In this document: piece after piece, positions 62,697-64,000 of the stretch
Position numbering within the stretch: the first letter of the stretch is position 1
How the letters are laid out: every line of letters starts with the position of its first letter
NCBI GenBank assembly: GCA_963708795.1
Contig: CAVPUH010000008.1
Span: 230,775 to 294,774, forward strand
Direction: 5' to 3'
Length of the DNA: 64,000 nt
DNA from: DAIQRJ01 sp963708795
GTDB lineage: Bacteria; Actinomycetota; Actinomycetes; Propionibacteriales; DAIQRJ01
Position numbers and translations under genes: made by a program
The notes under the pieces: model-generated
Seen by the model: the letters and a program-made list of their open reading frames with translations, nothing else
The model's database searches: none
What the model was told of the DNA's origin: nothing

Positions 62697-63055
62697 GCTG
62701 GACGGACGTGGCGGACACCACCGGCATGATCGCGCTCGTGGCCGGTGCGGCCCTCTCGCTCACCGCAGCCATCGGGCTGTTGCGATTCCCGGATCTGCTG
62801 TCCCGCATGCACGCGGCGACGAAGCCCCAGGTCCTCGGACTGCTGTTGACGTTGCTGGGAGTGGGGTTGCGGGTCCGTTCCGGTCTCGACGTGGGGATGC
62901 TGATCCTGGTGGGGGTGTTCCAGCTGCTGACGGCACCGGTGGCGGCTCACCTGGTCGGCCGAGCCGCATACCGGACGCACGACATCGACCCGTCCACCCT
63001 GGCGATCGACGAACAGGCCGAGCTCGGCGCCGCCACCAGGCCGCCCGACGGGTGA
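62693..63055 (+). CDS. mrpG: Na+/H+ antiporter subunit G (MrpG)
   Basis: A 120-residue MrpG: GMIALVAGAALSLTAAIGLL, RFPDLLSRMHAATKPQVLGL (family signature) and LILVGVFQLLTAPVAAHLVG. ATG 62693 overlaps the mrpF stop. Last gene of the complete six-gene operon; the convergent aldo/keto reductase ends 20 bases away. Confidence 0.92.
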   Translation: MSWTDVADTTGMIALVAGAALSLTAAIGLLRFPDLLSRMHAATKPQVLGLLLTLLGVGLRVRSGLDVGMLILVGVFQLLTAPVAAHLVGRAAYRTHDIDPSTLAIDEQAELGAATRPPDG

Positions 63056-63074
63056 CGCTGCCGAGCGGGGGGAG

Positions 63075-63935
63075 TCAGGCCGCGTCGAGCCGTGCCTTCT
63101 GGCTTCGGGTCAGCACGAGATCCGCAGCAGCGACCGAGTCCTCGATGGTCTCCGGCCGCCGCGACCCGGGGATCGTGATGACGCGCGGCGACTGTGCGAG
63201 CTCCCAGGCGAGCGCCACCTGCTGAGGGCTGACCTCGAGCTCGGCGGCCACCTCGGCGAACGGTGCGAACGACGAACCGAGCTCGGCCGCGTTGCTGATC
63301 CCGCCGAGCGGCGACCACGGCAGGAACGCGATACCGAGCTCGTCGCAGAGGTCGAGCTCGGCCTGGGAGGAGCGGAACGCCGGCGAGTACTGGTTCTGGA
63401 CGCTCACGAGGCGTCCGCCGAGCAGGTCCTGCGCCAACCGGATCTGTTCGACGTCGGCGTTGGAGATGCCGGCCTGCCGGATGACACCCTCGTCGAGCAG
63501 CTCGACCAGCGCGCCGATCGACTCCGCGTACGGCACGTCTGGGTCGGGGCGGTGGAACTGCCACAGGTCGACGTAGTCGCGACCGAGCCGACGGGCGGAG
63601 GCCTTGGCGGCTTCCTTCAGATACCCAGGACGTCCGTCCACCGTCCAGGAGCCGTCACCCGGACGGAGGTGCCCGCCCTTCGTGGCGATGACCACGGCGG
63701 ACGTGTTCCCGCCGTACCCGGCCAGCGCCTCGGCGATCAGCTCCTCGTTGTGGCCGACCTCGCCGGCGTCGCGGTGGTAGGCGTCGGCCGTGTCGATGAA
63801 CGTGACGCCGGCATCGAGTGCGGCGTGGATCGTGTCGATGGCCTGCCCGCGGTCGGGGCGGTCCTCGATGGAGAGCGGCATCCCGCCGAGGCCGATGGCG
63901 GAGACGACTTCGTCGCCGAGGGCGCGGTAGAGCAT
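63075..63935 (-). CDS. Aldo/keto reductase
   Basis: A 286-residue aldo/keto reductase of the YajO/oxidoreductase branch: DEVVSAIGLGGMPLSIEDRP, TFIDTADAYHRDAGEVGHNE with catalytic Asp and Tyr, IATKGGHLRPGDGSW with Lys, LWQFHRPDPDVPYAESIGAL with His, and VITIPGSRRPETIEDSVAAA for NADP binding. ATG 63935 has GGAG seven bases upstream; TTG 63947 is in frame. The substrate is unknown. It shares only family-level similarity with the reductase at 29704-30765. Confidence 0.9.
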   Translation of the reverse strand: MLYRALGDEVVSAIGLGGMPLSIEDRPDRGQAIDTIHAALDAGVTFIDTADAYHRDAGEVGHNEELIAEALAGYGGNTSAVVIATKGGHLRPGDGSWTVDGRPGYLKEAAKASARRLGRDYVDLWQFHRPDPDVPYAESIGALVELLDEGVIRQAGISNADVEQIRLAQDLLGGRLVSVQNQYSPAFRSSQAELDLCDELGIAFLPWSPLGGISNAAELGSSFAPFAEVAAELEVSPQQVALAWELAQSPRVITIPGSRRPETIEDSVAAADLVLTRSQKARLDAA

Positions 63936-64000
63936 GAAGGACTCCAACAGGTGAGGTGATGTGTCGATGGTTGCGCAGGGGACAGTAGTCGGCGCTGTCG

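Overview
This window is high-GC Actinomycetota DNA. The marker genes fit: an HrdB/SigA-type primary sigma factor with an Ala/Lys-rich N-terminus, a SigB-like paralogue, an MprAB-type two-component pair beside an HtrA/PepD-type protease, a DUF7455 zinc-ribbon gene between sigA and parE, LGFP-repeat cell-wall proteins, many GTG starts and GTGA/ATGA gene overlaps. I see no tRNA, rRNA, CRISPR array, transposase or prophage structural gene. The genus cannot be fixed by eye; a Nakamurella/Frankia/Geodermatophilus-like lineage is only a guess.

Layout. 0.1-10 kb: an acyl-CoA synthetase/GNAT fusion, parC, then a duplicated two-gene cassette (small Asp-rich protein plus CHAP/peptidoglycan-binding enzyme) lying between the convergent topoisomerase IV genes parC and parE. 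10-20 kb: DUF7455, DUF456, a phospholipase A2-like protein, a debranching-enzyme/isomerase pair, sigA, a stress protein/HhH-GPD glycosylase pair and dinB. 20-29 kb: a PKD protein and a lipoprotein, then mprA-mprB-htrA, an ATP-dependent DNA ligase and sigB. 29-42 kb: VOC protein, aldo/keto reductase, spermidine synthase-like protein, a four-gene operon (EcsC, AI-2E transporter, peptidase, TesB), a Tat-exported glycosyl hydrolase-like protein, PAC2, thiamine-binding protein, Nei2, DODA and RbsD/FucU. 42-50 kb: secreted peptidase-like cell-wall proteins, HrpA helicase and a DapA-family aldolase. 50-64 kb: the ATP-grasp/alpha-E/transglutaminase operon, an MFS transporter, an SDR, a DUF1232 protein, a complete Mrp antiporter operon (A-B fusion, C, D, E, F, G) and a second aldo/keto reductase.

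Themes. The envelope-stress locus is the clearest functional unit: an MprA-type regulator, its kinase and two likely targets (htrA and sigB) lie within 7 kb, and both targets carry the same TCAGG-N6-TCAGG direct repeat upstream. The Asp-rich/CHAP cassette is the best candidate for something undescribed: a cell-wall-hydrolase architecture with no signal peptide, each copy preceded by its own conserved acidic partner.

Quality warning. About a dozen conserved genes are broken by single-base frame changes (debranching enzyme, isomerase, HhH-GPD, mprB, glycosyl hydrolase, LGFP peptidase, hrpA, dapA, probably the phospholipase and the dinB tail). At most sites removing one C or G restores the expected protein, and many lie in GGCC-like contexts. 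I read these as sequencing errors more probably than decay, but mark the loci as broken because that is what the sequence shows.
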